Shown: positions 45,187 to 55,415 of the stretch, piece after piece | Layout of the letters: each line of letters opens with the position of its first letter | Numbering within the stretch: position 1 is the stretch's first letter | Assembly (NCBI RefSeq): GCF_034344865.1 | Contig: NZ_CP133774.1 | Location: 4,588,001-4,652,000, forward strand | Reading direction: 5' to 3' | Source of the DNA: Pseudomonas sp. 10S4 | Lineage (GTDB): Bacteria > Pseudomonadota > Gammaproteobacteria > Pseudomonadales > Pseudomonadaceae | DNA length: 64,000 nucleotides | The notes under the pieces: generated by a model | Seen by the model: only the letters and a program-made list of their open reading frames with translations | Databases searched by the model: none | What the model was told of the DNA's origin: nothing | Position numbers and translations under genes: made by a program

Positions 45187-46284
45187 TTATTTACCGAGTT
45201 TCACCCGCGTCCAGCCCCGGGTCATGACCCGCTGAATGCCGATTGGCATGTCCGGGATGGCATACAACGTCGCCATCACTTCTTGCGGCGGGTACGAGCC
45301 CGGGTCGTCACGAATCGCTTCATCCACCAACGGCGTCGCCGCCGCGTTGGCGTTGCTGTAGCCGATGTTGTTGGTGATCTCGGCGATGATGTCCGGGCGC
45401 ATCAGGAAGTTCATGAACAGGTAAGCGTTCTCGACGTTCGCCGCGTCCCGTGGGATGGCGACCATGTCGTAGAAGCTGCCAGCGCCTTCTTTCGGGATGC
45501 TGTAGTCGATCTTCACCGTGTCGCCGGCCTCTTTGGCGCGAGCCTTGGCCTGCAGCACGTCACCGGAATAACCGACCGCCACGCAAATGTTGCCGTTGGC
45601 CAGGTCAGAGATGTACTTCGAAGAATGGAAGTACGCCACCGACGGTCGAATCTTCATGAACAGCGCTTCAGCTTCAGCAATCTGGCCCTTGTCCTGTGAA
45701 TTCACCGGGTAGCCCAGATAGTGCAGGGCGGCCGGGAGCATTTCGGTTGGCGAATCCAGGAAACTGATGCCGCAGGCTTTTAGCTTGGCGGCGTTTTCCG
45801 GTTTGAACAGCAGGTCCCAGGAGTTGGTCGGCGCGTTGGCCCCGAGTACTTCCTTGACCTTGGCCGGGTTGAAACCGATGCCGATCGAGCCCCACATGTA
45901 CGGGAAGGCGTGACCGTTATCCGGGTCGCTGGCCGATGCGTTTTTCAGCAGCACCGGGTTGAGGTTTTTCCAGTTCGGCAGCTTCGATTTGTCCAGCGTC
46001 TGGTAGACGCCAGCCTTGATCTGCTTGGCCAGGAAACTGTTGGACGGCACCACGATGTCGTAGCCGGATTTACCGGCCAGCAAGCGGGCCTCAAGGGTTT
46101 CATTGCTGTCGAATACATCGTAGGTCACGCGGATGCCGGTCTCGTCTTCGAACTTCTTGACGGTGTCCGGGGCGATGTAATCCGACCAGTTGTAAACACG
46201 CAGAACCTTGTCGTCGGCCTGGGCAACCGTAGCCATGGCGCCCAGTAAGGACAGTGTCAGCAGAGTCCTGCCAAACATTTTCAT
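45187..46284 (-). CDS. Polyamine (putrescine/spermidine) ABC periplasmic binding protein
   Basis: A 365-residue SpuD/PotF-type binding protein with signal peptide ([18 protein letters not shown]) and the PotF motif [18 protein letters not shown]. Two-lobed fold follows; GYSGDVLQ and [11 protein letters not shown] are typical. Start chosen at 46284 (MKMFGRTLL) after GGAG. It is the last gene of the uptake unit and lies downstream of the permeases, separated by a long REP hairpin that could fine-tune or end the transcript. Binds putrescine or spermidine by family. Confidence 0.9.
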   Translation of the reverse strand: MKMFGRTLLTLSLLGAMATVAQADDKVLRVYNWSDYIAPDTVKKFEDETGIRVTYDVFDSNETLEARLLAGKSGYDIVVPSNSFLAKQIKAGVYQTLDKSKLPNWKNLNPVLLKNASASDPDNGHAFPYMWGSIGIGFNPAKVKEVLGANAPTNSWDLLFKPENAAKLKACGISFLDSPTEMLPAALHYLGYPVNSQDKGQIAEAEALFMKIRPSVAYFHSSKYISDLANGNICVAVGYSGDVLQAKARAKEAGDTVKIDYSIPKEGAGSFYDMVAIPRDAANVENAYLFMNFLMRPDIIAEITNNIGYSNANAAATPLVDEAIRDDPGSYPPQEVMATLYAIPDMPIGIQRVMTRGWTRVKLGK

Positions 46285-46354
46285 CGGTACAACTCCATTC
46301 TTTTTATTCAAAAACGCAAAGCAAAAGTGCGGTGAACACAAGACCTGTGGTTAG

Positions 46355-46505
46355 GGGCTTGTTGTGGTGAGGGGGCTTGCCCCCGTTGGGTCGCGAAGCG
46401 GCCCCAAAACCTGCTGCGCAGGTATATCAAGCACACCGCGTTCACCGACTTTACGACTGCTTCGCAGCCGAACGGGGCAAGCCCCTCACCACAACAAGCC
46501 CTTCA
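46355..46505. repeat. Large inverted REP hairpin
   Basis: gggcttgttgtggtgagggg at one end and cccctcaccacaacaagccc at the other form 20-base perfect arms about 110 bases apart, with smaller stems inside. Located between the permease and binding-protein genes of the polyamine unit. Confidence 0.85.
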
Positions 46506-46543
46506 CCACAGGTTTTGTGGTCACTTAAGTAAAAGCAAAGACA

Positions 46544-47428
46544 CTAGGCCGCCACTTCAACTCGTTGGTTTTTCGGTTGTGACCAGGATTCGCTGGCCGT
46601 CTGGTCCATCGCTTCCTGGATCGCACGTTTGCGGGTGGCTTCGGCGCGGCGGCTGAAGTACCAGACCATAAACGTGACAATCGACACCGCCAGCAAAATC
46701 AGACTGGCCACAGCGTTGATCTCCGGTTTCACACCCAGACGCACCGCCGAGAACACTTCCATCGGCAGAGTCGTCGAACCAGGGCCGGACACGAAGCTCG
46801 CCAACACCAGGTCATCCAGCGACAGGGCAAACGACATCATGCCGCCGGCCGCCAACGATGGCGCGATCATCGGAATGGTGATCAGGAAGAACACCTTCAA
46901 CGGCCGCGCACCGAGGTCCATGGCGGCTTCTTCGATGGACAGGTCCAGCTCACGCAAACGCGCCGAAACCACCACCGCCACATACGCCGCACAGAACGTC
47001 GTGTGAGCAATCCAGATCGTTACCAGGCCACGCTCTTTCGGCCAGCCGAGTAATTGAGCCATCGCCACAAACAGCAGCAACAGCGACAGACCGGTGATGA
47101 CTTCCGGCATCACCAATGGCGCCGTCACCAGGCCACCGAACAGCGTGCGGCCCTTGAATCGAGTCACGCGAGTCAGCACAAACGCGGCCAATGTCCCCAA
47201 CGCCACCGCGGCAATCGCGGTGTAGCAGGCGATTTCCAGCGAGCGCATTACCGAGCCCATCAGTTGGGTGTTGTCGAGCAAGCCGACGTACCACTTCACC
47301 GACCAACCGCCCCACACCGTCACCAGTTTCGAGGCGTTGAACGAGTAGATCACCAGAATCAGCATCGGCAGGTAGATAAACGACAAGCCGAAAATCAGCA
47401 TGAACTTTGAAAATCCGAAGCGTTTCAT
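46544..47428 (-). CDS. potI: Polyamine ABC permease (PotI/SpuH type)
   Basis: A 294-residue inner-membrane protein with six predicted helices and the EAA loop EEAAMDLGARPLKVFFLITIP. Cytoplasmic N- and C-termini. It follows the PotH-type gene with a 4-base overlap (ATGA). PotI is the second permease of putrescine-type importers; the SBP gene lies 115 bases after its end. Confidence 0.9.
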   Translation of the reverse strand: MKRFGFSKFMLIFGLSFIYLPMLILVIYSFNASKLVTVWGGWSVKWYVGLLDNTQLMGSVMRSLEIACYTAIAAVALGTLAAFVLTRVTRFKGRTLFGGLVTAPLVMPEVITGLSLLLLFVAMAQLLGWPKERGLVTIWIAHTTFCAAYVAVVVSARLRELDLSIEEAAMDLGARPLKVFFLITIPMIAPSLAAGGMMSFALSLDDLVLASFVSGPGSTTLPMEVFSAVRLGVKPEINAVASLILLAVSIVTFMVWYFSRRAEATRKRAIQEAMDQTASESWSQPKNQRVEVAA

Positions 47429-48339
47429 CCCCGTGCCTCCATCTCTTTGGCCTGGCTGCGGTTAAACAGCAGAATCGGCACAATCAGGATCAACAGCATC
47501 ACCACCGCCAGGGCAGACGCCACCGGCCAGTCGCGGTTGTTGAAGAACTCTTGCCACAGCACGCGACCGATCATCAGGGTCTCCGGGCCGCCCAGCAGTT
47601 CCGGAATCACGAACTCACCGACCACTGGAATGAACACCAGCATGCAGCCGGCGATAATCCCGTTCTTGGCCAGCGGCACGGTGATTTTCCAGAAGTTGTT
47701 GAAGTTGCTCGAACCGAGGTCCGACGCGGCTTCCAACAGGCTTTGATCGTGCTTCACCAGGTTGGCGTACAGCGGCAAGACCATGAACGGCAGGTAGGCG
47801 TAAACGACCCCGATGTAAACGGCGGTGTTGGTGTTGAGGATCTCGATGGGTGACGAAATCAACCCGGTCCACATCAGGAATGCGTTGAGCAAACCGTTGT
47901 TGCTGAGGATGCCCATCCACGCATAAACGCGGATCAGGATTGCGGTCCAGGTCGGCATCATGATCAGCAACATCAGGACGTTTTGCGCTTCCTTGCTCGC
48001 CTTGGTAATCGCGTAGGCCATCGGGAAACCGATCACCAGGCACATCACCGTACTGAAAAACGCGACCTTCAACGAACCGAGGTACGCCGAGATGTACAAC
48101 TCATCCTGAGTCAGCAGCGCGTAGTTGCCGAGGTTCAGCAGCACTTGCAGCTTCTGGTCGACGAAATTGTAGATCTCGGTGTACGGCGGAATCGCCAGCG
48201 CCGCTTCCGAGAAGCTGATCTTCATGACCAGGAAGAACGGCAGCATGAAAAACAGGAACAGCCAGATGAACGGAATGCCGATCACCATTTTGCGCCCGCT
48301 GGGGACCAATCTCAGGAACTGCTGATTGAAGGTTTTCAT
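47425..48339 (-). CDS. potH: Polyamine ABC permease (PotH/SpuG type)
   Basis: About 304 residues. Start chosen at 48339 (MKTFNQQFLRLVPSG), overlapping the ATPase stop by four bases; the longer frame adds 12 residues without support. Hydrophobic N-terminal helix, then six TM helices and an EAA loop (EAASDLGSSNFNNFWKITVP). Member of the two-permease Pot system. Confidence 0.9.
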   Translation of the reverse strand: MKTFNQQFLRLVPSGRKMVIGIPFIWLFLFFMLPFFLVMKISFSEAALAIPPYTEIYNFVDQKLQVLLNLGNYALLTQDELYISAYLGSLKVAFFSTVMCLVIGFPMAYAITKASKEAQNVLMLLIMMPTWTAILIRVYAWMGILSNNGLLNAFLMWTGLISSPIEILNTNTAVYIGVVYAYLPFMVLPLYANLVKHDQSLLEAASDLGSSNFNNFWKITVPLAKNGIIAGCMLVFIPVVGEFVIPELLGGPETLMIGRVLWQEFFNNRDWPVASALAVVMLLILIVPILLFNRSQAKEMEARG

Positions 48340-49480
48340 GAACGCAGTACCACGCCGCTGTCGTCTTCCCACCACACGTAAACCTGGTCGTCCCAGGTCG
48401 GACGTGCGCCCCGGCGTTCGGCGTTGGCCATGAACGACTGGACGATCTTGCCGCCAGGTAATTCGACGTAGAACACCGAGTGGCCGCCGAGGTAGGCGAT
48501 GTCATGCACTTTGCCCTTGGACCAGTTGTAGCGCTGCTCGGGCTTGAGGGTGCTGACCAGCATTTTTTCCGGGCGGATGGCGTAGGTGACTGACTTGTCC
48601 TGCACCGAAGTGCTGACGCCGTGACCGACGTAAATCTTCTGTTCCAGGTCCGGGCTGTGGATGATCGCGTGACCTTCGAGGTCTTCCACAACGGTGCCGT
48701 CGAAGGCGTTCACGTTGCCGATGAATTCGCAGACCATGCGGCTGACCGGCGCTTCATAGATGTCGACCGGGCTGCCGATCTGGGCGATCCAGCCCAGGTG
48801 CATGATCGCGATGCGTTCAGCCATGGTCATGGCTTCTTCCTGGTCGTGGGTCACCATCACGCAGGTCACGCCGACCCGTTCGATGATTTGCACCAGTTCC
48901 AGTTGCATCTGCGAACGCAGTTTTTTATCCAGCGCGCCCATTGGTTCGTCGAGCAACAGCAGCTTCGGACGTTTGGCCAGGGAGCGGGCGAGGGCGACGC
49001 GCTGACGCTGACCGCCGGACAACTGATGGGGTTTGCGTTTGGCGTATTGGGTCATGTGCACCAGACGCAGCATCTCTTCAACGCGGGCGTCGATTTCGCT
49101 GGCGGACAAACGATCCTGCTTCAGGCCAAAGGCGATGTTCTGCGCCACGGTCATGTGCGGGAACAGCGCTGAAGCGACTGGAACATCATGTTGATCGGCC
49201 GCTCGTAGGGCGGCATGTCGGTGATGTCCACGCCGTCGAGCATGATCCGCCCTTCGGTCGGGCGCTCGAAACCGGCGAGCATGCGCAGCAGGGTCGATTT
49301 ACCAGAGCCGGAACCACCGAGCAGGGCGAAGATTTCGCCCTGATAGATTTCCAGGGACACATCGTCCACGGCGGTGGTTTCGTCGAACTTCTTGGTCACG
49401 CGATCGATTTTCACCAAGACCTTTTTCGGTGCCTGGTGACCTTCAAGAGCCTTCCTGTAAGTGCTGGAGGCATTTGCCAT
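48336..49480 (-). pseudogene. potG: Polyamine ABC ATPase (PotA/PotG/SpuF type), frameshifted
   Basis: About 381 residues from the ATG at 49480 (MANASSTYRKAL). Walker A is GGSGSGKST, signature LSGGQRQRVALA, Walker B LLLLDEP, and the C-terminal TOBE-like domain has VTYAIRPEKML. Between Walker A and the signature, at about 49168-49182, FQSYALFPHMT is broken: TTCCAGTCG is followed by CTTCA instead of one codon before GCGCTGTTC. The next frame resumes ALFPHMTVAQNIAFG. Net gain of two bases or loss of one; probably a sequence error. First gene of the uptake operon. Confidence 0.88.
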
Positions 49481-49580
49481 GTGAAACTCCCAACAGGTTT
49501 CAGTCGTCGGGCCAACGCGGCCTGACTTAATAGTTGATTGCAAGCCTGAGCTGTACGACGCCAGTCAATTCAACGGTGAG

Positions 49581-49677
49581 CCCCTGTGGGAGCGGGCTTG
49601 CTCGCGAAAGCGGTGTATCAGGCAGCATCAATGTCGACTGACACTCCCTCTTCGCGAGCAAGCCCGCTCCCACCCTG
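49581..49677. repeat. Inverted pair of REP elements
   Basis: tgtgggagcgggcttgctcg and cgagcaagcccgctcccacc, about 55 bases apart, upstream of the polyamine uptake operon. Confidence 0.85.
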
Positions 49678-49854
49678 GATTTGCGTTTGGCTCACTGGCA
49701 TCACCCATACCGCTCGGGCTTATTCGGCGCCGCCGTCCTGGCTGCCTGGTAGTACTTGTTGTTATCGCGGTGTGTTGTTGTCGTGAGGGACGGGCGCACA
49801 AACGCGCGCCCGCCTGGCCCACGGGGGCAGTAAATGGATCAAATGTGTTTTACG

Positions 49855-50627
49855 TCAGCGCGAGTTGCGCAGCGCCGCGCGTTTGCGGCACGCGTCACCA
49901 AACGCCTGGAAAATACTCAAGTAAGGAGGGTTGCTCAGCACCTGCCATTCCGGTCGCCGATGTGCACGCCGACCGCGAAGGTCGGGCTGTGATCCACCGA
50001 AATCGCCTCGATCAAACCGTCCGGCGCAATCGCTTCGGCGCGCAGGCCGGGAGCGAGTCGGTCGATGCCCTGGCTGTGAATCGAGTTCACCTGGAACACC
50101 GTCGGCAGACCCATGGCTTCGAATACGCCGCCCGGTTGCACAGTCACCGCATGAGCCGGCGCGTACTGCACCGCCAACTCCGGACTGTCCGCCTCGCGAT
50201 GATCGAGCATGCCGGGCAATTCGTGGACCTTCTGATGCAGGCTGCCGCCGAACGCCACGTTCATCTCCTGGAAGCCGCGGCAGATGCCCAGCACCGGCAC
50301 GCCGGCGGCAATCGCTGCACGCAATAAAGGAAGAGTCGTGGCATCCCGCGCCGGATCGTGATCCGTGCCGGGTGCGCTGGCGGGGCCTTGATAGTGGAAA
50401 GGTTCCACATTCGAGGGTGAGCCGGTCAGCAACAGACCGTCGAGCTGCGCGAGCAGGTCCTCGATTTCGGTCAGTTCGCCCAAGGAAGGAATGACGACGG
50501 GCAGCCCCAGAGCCGCGACGCTGACAGCACGTAAGTACTTGTCGCCGCTGACGTGGTAGGGGTGCAGGCCAATCTGTTTGACGCACGCTGTAACGCCGAT
50601 CAATGGCTTGAATGCCATTTTTATCAC
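49855..50627 (-). pseudogene. puuD: Gamma-glutamyl-GABA hydrolase (PuuD/SpuA), frameshifted at the catalytic His
   Basis: Class I glutamine-amidotransferase-fold peptidase that frees GABA from gamma-glutamyl-GABA. It starts at 50627 (MIKMAFKPLIGVTACV). The nucleophile elbow is GICRGFQEMN (Cys about residue 116). The usual VGVQWHPEWQVLSN block is scrambled at 49950-49970 (VGVHIGDRNGRC); the next frame resumes EWQVLSNPPYLSIFQAFGD to the stop at 49855. Several tiny indels are needed, so the His of the triad cannot be read. Divergent from puuA. Almost certainly an error rather than decay. Confidence 0.85.
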
Positions 50628-50898
50628 CTCGAAGTTTCACACTTGAACGAGCTTTTCCGGAGCTTAGCCTTGTTGATTTTAATTAACAACTCTCATGTAA
50701 AAAATTCTAAACGCCGGTCGTCCGATCCTCAGGATTTACACGGTGCGCAGGACTTCCCTGGCACTCGCGTGCCCATAAAAGGCCCGAAAATAAAGGTTGA
50801 AAGGCCAAGTGTTCGCTATTGACTTCACTTTGTCTTTCGGATTGACTGGGCTCGTGAACATGAAGTGAACATAATAATTAACAGCTAATAGGTGCATC
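50628..50898. promoter_or_regulatory. Divergent puuD/puuA control region with two TAATTAACA sites
   Basis: 270 AT-rich bases. TAATTAACA occurs at 50680-50688, 53 bases upstream of puuD, and at 50875-50883, just upstream of the puuA ribosome site. Each extended 15-base stretch agrees at 10-11 positions with my recollection of the E. coli PuuR site (AAAATATAATGAACA). The gene layout (repressor gene 5 kb away) supports PuuR operators. No small gene is seen. Confidence 0.6.
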
Positions 50899-52275
50899 AT
50901 GTCGGTCCCTCTGCGTGCCGTTCAACTCAACGAAGCAAACGCATTCCTTAAGAAATATCCTGAGGTTTTGTACGTCGACCTTCTGATTGCGGATATGAAC
51001 GGTGTGGTGCGCGGCAAGCGCATCGAACGCACCAGTCTTCATAAGGTTTACGAAAAAGGCATTAACCTCCCGGCGTCGCTGTTTGCTCTGGACATCAATG
51101 GTTCTACGGTGGAAAGCACCGGCCTGGGTCTGGACATCGGCGACTCAGACCGAATCTGCTTCCCCATCCCAAACACCCTCAGCATCGAGCCATGGCAGAA
51201 GCGCCCAACCGCGCAACTGTTAATGACCATGCACGAACTCGAAGGCCAGCCGTTCTTCGCGGACCCTCGCGAAGTACTGCGTCAGGTCGTGAGCAAGTTC
51301 GATGACATGGGCCTGACGATTTGCGCAGCCTTTGAACTCGAGTTCTACCTGATCGACCAGGACAACGTGAACGGTCGTCCGCAATCGCCACGCTCGCCAG
51401 TCTCCGGCAAGCGTCCGATGTCGACTCAGGTGTACCTGATCGACGACCTCGACGAATACGTCGATTGCCTGCAAGACATCCTCGAAGGCGCGAAAGAGCA
51501 GGGCATTCCTGCTGACGCCATCGTCAAGGAAAGCGCCCCGGCGCAGTTCGAAGTGAACCTGCATCACGTCTCTGATCCGATCAAGGCCTGCGACTACGCG
51601 GTGTTGCTCAAGCGTCTGGTGAAGAACATCGCCTACGACCACGAGATGGACACCACCTTCATGGCCAAGCCGTATCCGGGCCAGGCGGGCAATGGTCTGC
51701 ACGTGCACATTTCGATTCTCGACAAAGAAGGCAACAACATCTTTGCCAGCGAGGATCCCGAGCAGAACGCCGCACTGCGTCACGCGATCGGCGGTGTGCT
51801 CGAGACCCTACCGGCGCAGATGGCGTTCCTGTGCCCGAACGTCAACTCGTACCGCCGCTTCGGCGCGCAGTTCTATGTACCGAACTCGCCAAGCTGGGGC
51901 ATCGACAACCGTACCGTTGCGGTACGTGTGCCGACAGGTTCCGCGGACTCGGTGCGCATCGAGCACCGTGTTGCCGGCGCCGATGCCAACCCGTACCTGT
52001 TGATGGCCTCGGTCCTGGCCGGTATTCACCACGGCCTGACCAACAAAATCGAGCCCGGCCCACCGGTCGAAGGCAACAGCTACGAGCAGAACGAGCAGAG
52101 CCTGCCGAACAACCTGCGCGATGCATTGCGCGAGCTGGACGACAGCGAAGTCATGGCCAAATACATCGACCCGCTGTACATCGACGTGTTCGTGGCGTGC
52201 AAGGAAAGCGAGCTGGCCGAGTTCGAGAACTCCATCTCCGACCTTGAGTACAACTGGTATTTGCACACCGTCTGA
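50899..52275 (+). CDS. puuA: Gamma-glutamylputrescine synthetase (PuuA; glutamine-synthetase family)
   Basis: A 458-residue glutamine-synthetase-type ligase that couples glutamate to putrescine or related amines with ATP. Active-site motifs: FELEFYLID, KESAPAQFEVNLHH, NGLHVHISI and NSYRRFGAQ. It lacks the adenylylation Tyr region of GlnA and has the extended N-terminus (YPEVLYVDLLIADMNGVVRG) of the PuuA/SpuI group. Start at 50899, with weak AGGTG. The gene heads puuA-puuC-puuB. Long repeat elements (52276-52589) follow it and may reduce coupled transcription. Confidence 0.9.
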   Translation: MSVPLRAVQLNEANAFLKKYPEVLYVDLLIADMNGVVRGKRIERTSLHKVYEKGINLPASLFALDINGSTVESTGLGLDIGDSDRICFPIPNTLSIEPWQKRPTAQLLMTMHELEGQPFFADPREVLRQVVSKFDDMGLTICAAFELEFYLIDQDNVNGRPQSPRSPVSGKRPMSTQVYLIDDLDEYVDCLQDILEGAKEQGIPADAIVKESAPAQFEVNLHHVSDPIKACDYAVLLKRLVKNIAYDHEMDTTFMAKPYPGQAGNGLHVHISILDKEGNNIFASEDPEQNAALRHAIGGVLETLPAQMAFLCPNVNSYRRFGAQFYVPNSPSWGIDNRTVAVRVPTGSADSVRIEHRVAGADANPYLLMASVLAGIHHGLTNKIEPGPPVEGNSYEQNEQSLPNNLRDALRELDDSEVMAKYIDPLYIDVFVACKESELAEFENSISDLEYNWYLHTV

Positions 52276-52589
52276 TGGCTATTGAATAACCCTGTAGGAG
52301 CTGCCGAAGGCTGCGATCTTTTGACTTTGCTTTTTAAGGTCAAGATCAAAAGATCGCAGCCTTCGGCAGCTCCTACAGGGGATTTGTGTCGTTCACAAAC
52401 CGTGCGGACAACACCGATCAAATGTGGGAGCGGGCTTGCTCGCGAAGACGGCGGCATAGTCAACATGGATGTCGCCTGACACACCGCTTTCGCGAGCAAG
52501 CCCGCTCCCACAGGGATCGCTGTTTTCTGATCCTAAATGGGTTGGCTTTAGTCCGACGACTACTTATTCCCCTGCGTCGAGTCACAACA
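52276..52589. repeat. Repeat region: long hairpin plus REP pair
   Basis: The hairpin of the 17479-17562 family occupies 52296-52379 (taggagctgccgaaggctgc and complement). A second REP pair follows at about 52420-52512 (gtgggagcgggcttgctcgc and gcgagcaagcccgctcccac). No gene is supported in the 314 bases between puuA and puuC. Confidence 0.85.
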
Positions 52590-54079
52590 ATGACAAACAC
52601 TCGCAGCGACTGGGAGCAACGCTTTCAGTCCTTAACAATAGAAGGCCGCGCCTTCATCGACGGTCAGTACCGCGCAGCACTGAGCGGTGACACCTTCGAA
52701 TGCATCAGCCCGGTCGACGGCCGCTTTCTGGCGAACGTTGCCAGCACCGATGAAGCCGACGCCAACGCAGCCGTAGTGGTTGCACGGCAGACCTTCGAGT
52801 CCGGCATCTGGGCGCGTTTGGCGCCAGCAGAGCGCAAGCGCATCCTGATCCGTTTCGCCGACCTGATTCTGGCGAACCAGGAAGAGTTGGCCCTGCTCGA
52901 AACCCTCGACATGGGCAAGCCGATCAGCGACTCCATGAGCATAGACATTCCAGCGACCGCCAACGCGATCCGCTGGAGCGCCGAAGCCATCGACAAGATC
53001 TACGACGAAGTCGCGGCCACGCCGCACGACCAACTCGGCCTGATCACTCGCGAACCAACAGGCGTTGTCGCGGCCATCGTGCCGTGGAACTTCCCGTTGA
53101 TCATGGCCAGTTGGAAGTTTGCCCCGGCCCTGGCGGCGGGTAACTCGTTCATCCTCAAGCCTTCGGAAAAATCGCCACTGACCGCGATTCGTATCGCGCA
53201 ATTGGCGCTGGATGCGGGCATCCCGAAAGGCGTGTTCAACGTCTTGCCGGGCTACGGTCACACCGTCGGCAAGGCGCTGGCGTTGCACATGGACGTCGAC
53301 GTGCTGGCCTTCACCGGCTCGACCGCGATTGCCAAGCAACTGCTGATTTACGCCGGGCAGAGCAACATGAAACGCGTTTGGCTCGAAGCTGGGGGAAGAG
53401 TCCAAACGTGGTGTTTGCCGACGCGCCGGATTTGCGCGCGGCAGCACAAGCAGCGGCCGGGGCGATAGCCTTCAACCAGGGCGAAGTCTGCACCGCTGGT
53501 TCTCGTTTGCTGGTGGAGCGCTCGATTCGCGAGCAGTTCATTCCGCTGCTGGTGGAAGCACTGCAAGCCTGGAAGCCAGGGCACGCCCTCGATCCGGAAA
53601 CCACCGTCGGCGCCGTGGTTGATCAGCGTCAACTGGACAACGTGTTGCGCTACATCCAGATCGGCAAAGACCAGGGCGCGCAACTGATCGCGGGCGGCAG
53701 CCGTACCCTCGAAGCCACCGGTGGCCTGTACGTGGAACCGGCAATTTTCGACGGCGTGACCAACGCCATGACCATCGCCCGGGAAGAGATTTTCGGCCCG
53801 GTGCTGTCGCTGATCACCTTCGACACCGAGGAAGAAGCGCTGGCGATTGCCAACGACAGCATCTTCGGTCTGGCGGCGGGCGTGTGGACCAGCAACCTGA
53901 GCAAGGCCCACACCTTCGCTCGCGGCTTGCGCGCCGGCAGCGTCTGGGTCAACCAGTACGACGGCGGCGACATGACCGCGCCGTTCGGCGGGTTCAAGCA
54001 GTCGGGTAACGGTCGGGACAAATCGCTGCATGCGTTCGACAAATACACCGAACTCAAAGCGACCTGGATCAAGCTCTAA
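52590..54079 (+). pseudogene. puuC: Gamma-glutamyl-gamma-aminobutyraldehyde dehydrogenase (PuuC-type ALDH), frameshifted
   Basis: About 496 residues. It starts MTNTRSDWEQRFQSL at 52590. NAD-binding motifs GVVAAIVPWNFPLIM and FTGSTAIAKQLL, then the catalytic Glu in WLEAGG. Immediately afterwards the G-run at 53388-53394 is one base short; the next frame resumes KSPNVVFADAPDLRAAAQA with the nucleophile Cys in FNQGEVCTAGSRL and ends ELKATWIKL. The Glu and Cys are both present. The homopolymer fault points to sequencing. Oxidises the aldehyde made by PuuB. Confidence 0.9.
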
Positions 54080-54131
54080 TACTTCTACAGCGGCGGTCGC
54101 TGGCACGTGCCAGCGGCCATCGGAGAAACCT

Positions 54132-55415
54132 ATGAAACAAACGCATGTAAACAGCTACTACGCCGCGACCCGTAACTTCACCGGCGACTTCCCGGTGCTT
54201 GAAGAACTGGTTGAGTGCGACGTCTGCATCATCGGTGCCGGCTACACCGGTTTGTCCTCGGCACTGTTCCTGGCCGAAGCCGGCTACAGCGTCACCGTGC
54301 TCGAAGCCGCCAAAGTCGGTTTCGGCGCCAGCGGTCGCAACGGCGGCCAACTGGTCAACTCCTACAGCCGCGACGTCGACGTGATCGAAGAACGCTACGG
54401 CGACAAGACTGCCGAAGTCCTCGGCAGCATGATCTTCGAAGGCGCCGATATCATCCGTCAGCGCATTCAGCACTACGACATCCAGTGCGACTACAAGCCC
54501 GGCGGCATCTTCGCTGCGCTGAACAAAAAGCAACTCAAAGGCCTGGCCGAGCAGAAAAGCAGCTGGGAACGCTACGGCAACAAAAACCTGAAAATGCTCG
54601 ACGCGGCGGACATCCAGCGTGAAGTCGGTTGCGACAACTACGTCGGCGGCCTGCTCGACATGCAGGGCGGCCACATCCACCCGCTGAACCTGGCGCTCGG
54701 CGAAGCCTCGGCGATCATCGGCCTGGGCGGCAAGATCTACGAACAGTCGGCGGCGGTGGAAATCACCTACGGCGAACCGATCACCGTGCGCACCGCCAAA
54801 GGCGTGGTTCGGGCCAAGTACCTGCTGATCGCCGGCAACGCCTATTTGCCGCAAGACCTCGACAACCGCGTCACGCGCAAAAGCATGCCGTGCGGCTCGC
54901 AAATCGTCGTCACCGAACCGTTGTCCGAGAAGGTTGCGCGCAGCCTGATCAAAAACAACTACTGCGTCGAAGACTGCAACTACCTGCTCGACTACTATCG
55001 CCTCACCGCCGACAACCGCTTGCTGTATGGCGGCGGCGTGGTCTACGGCGCCCGCGAACCGGATGACATCGAGCAACTGATCAAGCCGAAAATCCTCAAG
55101 ACCTTCCCGCAACTCAAGGACGTGAAGATCGACTACCGCTGGACCGGCAACTTCCTGCTGACCATGTCGCGTATGCCGCAATTCGGCCGCATCGAGAAAA
55201 ACGCCTACTACATGCAAGGCTACAGCGGCCACGGCGTCACCTGCTCGCACCTGGCCGGCAAACTGATCTCGGAAATGATCCGCGGCGACGCCGAACGCTT
55301 CGACGCGTTCGCCTCGTTACCGCACATGCCAATGTTCGGCGGCCGCACCTTCCAGGCCCCGCTCACCGCCATGGGCGCCGCGTACTACGCACTGCGCGAT
55401 CGCTTCGGCATCTAA
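54132..55415 (+). CDS. puuB: Gamma-glutamylputrescine oxidoreductase (PuuB), FAD-dependent
   Basis: A 427-residue D-amino-acid-oxidase-type flavoprotein. FAD-binding GAGYTGLSSALFLAEAG near residue 34-50 (GxGxxG), then SGRNGGQLVNSYSRD. Oxidises gamma-glutamylputrescine to the aldehyde with oxygen. The ATG at 54132 is chosen (MKQTHVNSYYAAT), preceded by GGAGAAAC; the longer frame from 54030 adds an unlikely lead. 53 bases downstream of puuC, same orientation. Confidence 0.9.
   Translation: MKQTHVNSYYAATRNFTGDFPVLEELVECDVCIIGAGYTGLSSALFLAEAGYSVTVLEAAKVGFGASGRNGGQLVNSYSRDVDVIEERYGDKTAEVLGSMIFEGADIIRQRIQHYDIQCDYKPGGIFAALNKKQLKGLAEQKSSWERYGNKNLKMLDAADIQREVGCDNYVGGLLDMQGGHIHPLNLALGEASAIIGLGGKIYEQSAAVEITYGEPITVRTAKGVVRAKYLLIAGNAYLPQDLDNRVTRKSMPCGSQIVVTEPLSEKVARSLIKNNYCVEDCNYLLDYYRLTADNRLLYGGGVVYGAREPDDIEQLIKPKILKTFPQLKDVKIDYRWTGNFLLTMSRMPQFGRIEKNAYYMQGYSGHGVTCSHLAGKLISEMIRGDAERFDAFASLPHMPMFGGRTFQAPLTAMGAAYYALRDRFGI

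Noticed and set aside
54069..55250. 393-codon open frame opposite puuB
   Set aside because: Antisense shadow; the puuB reading is clearly right.
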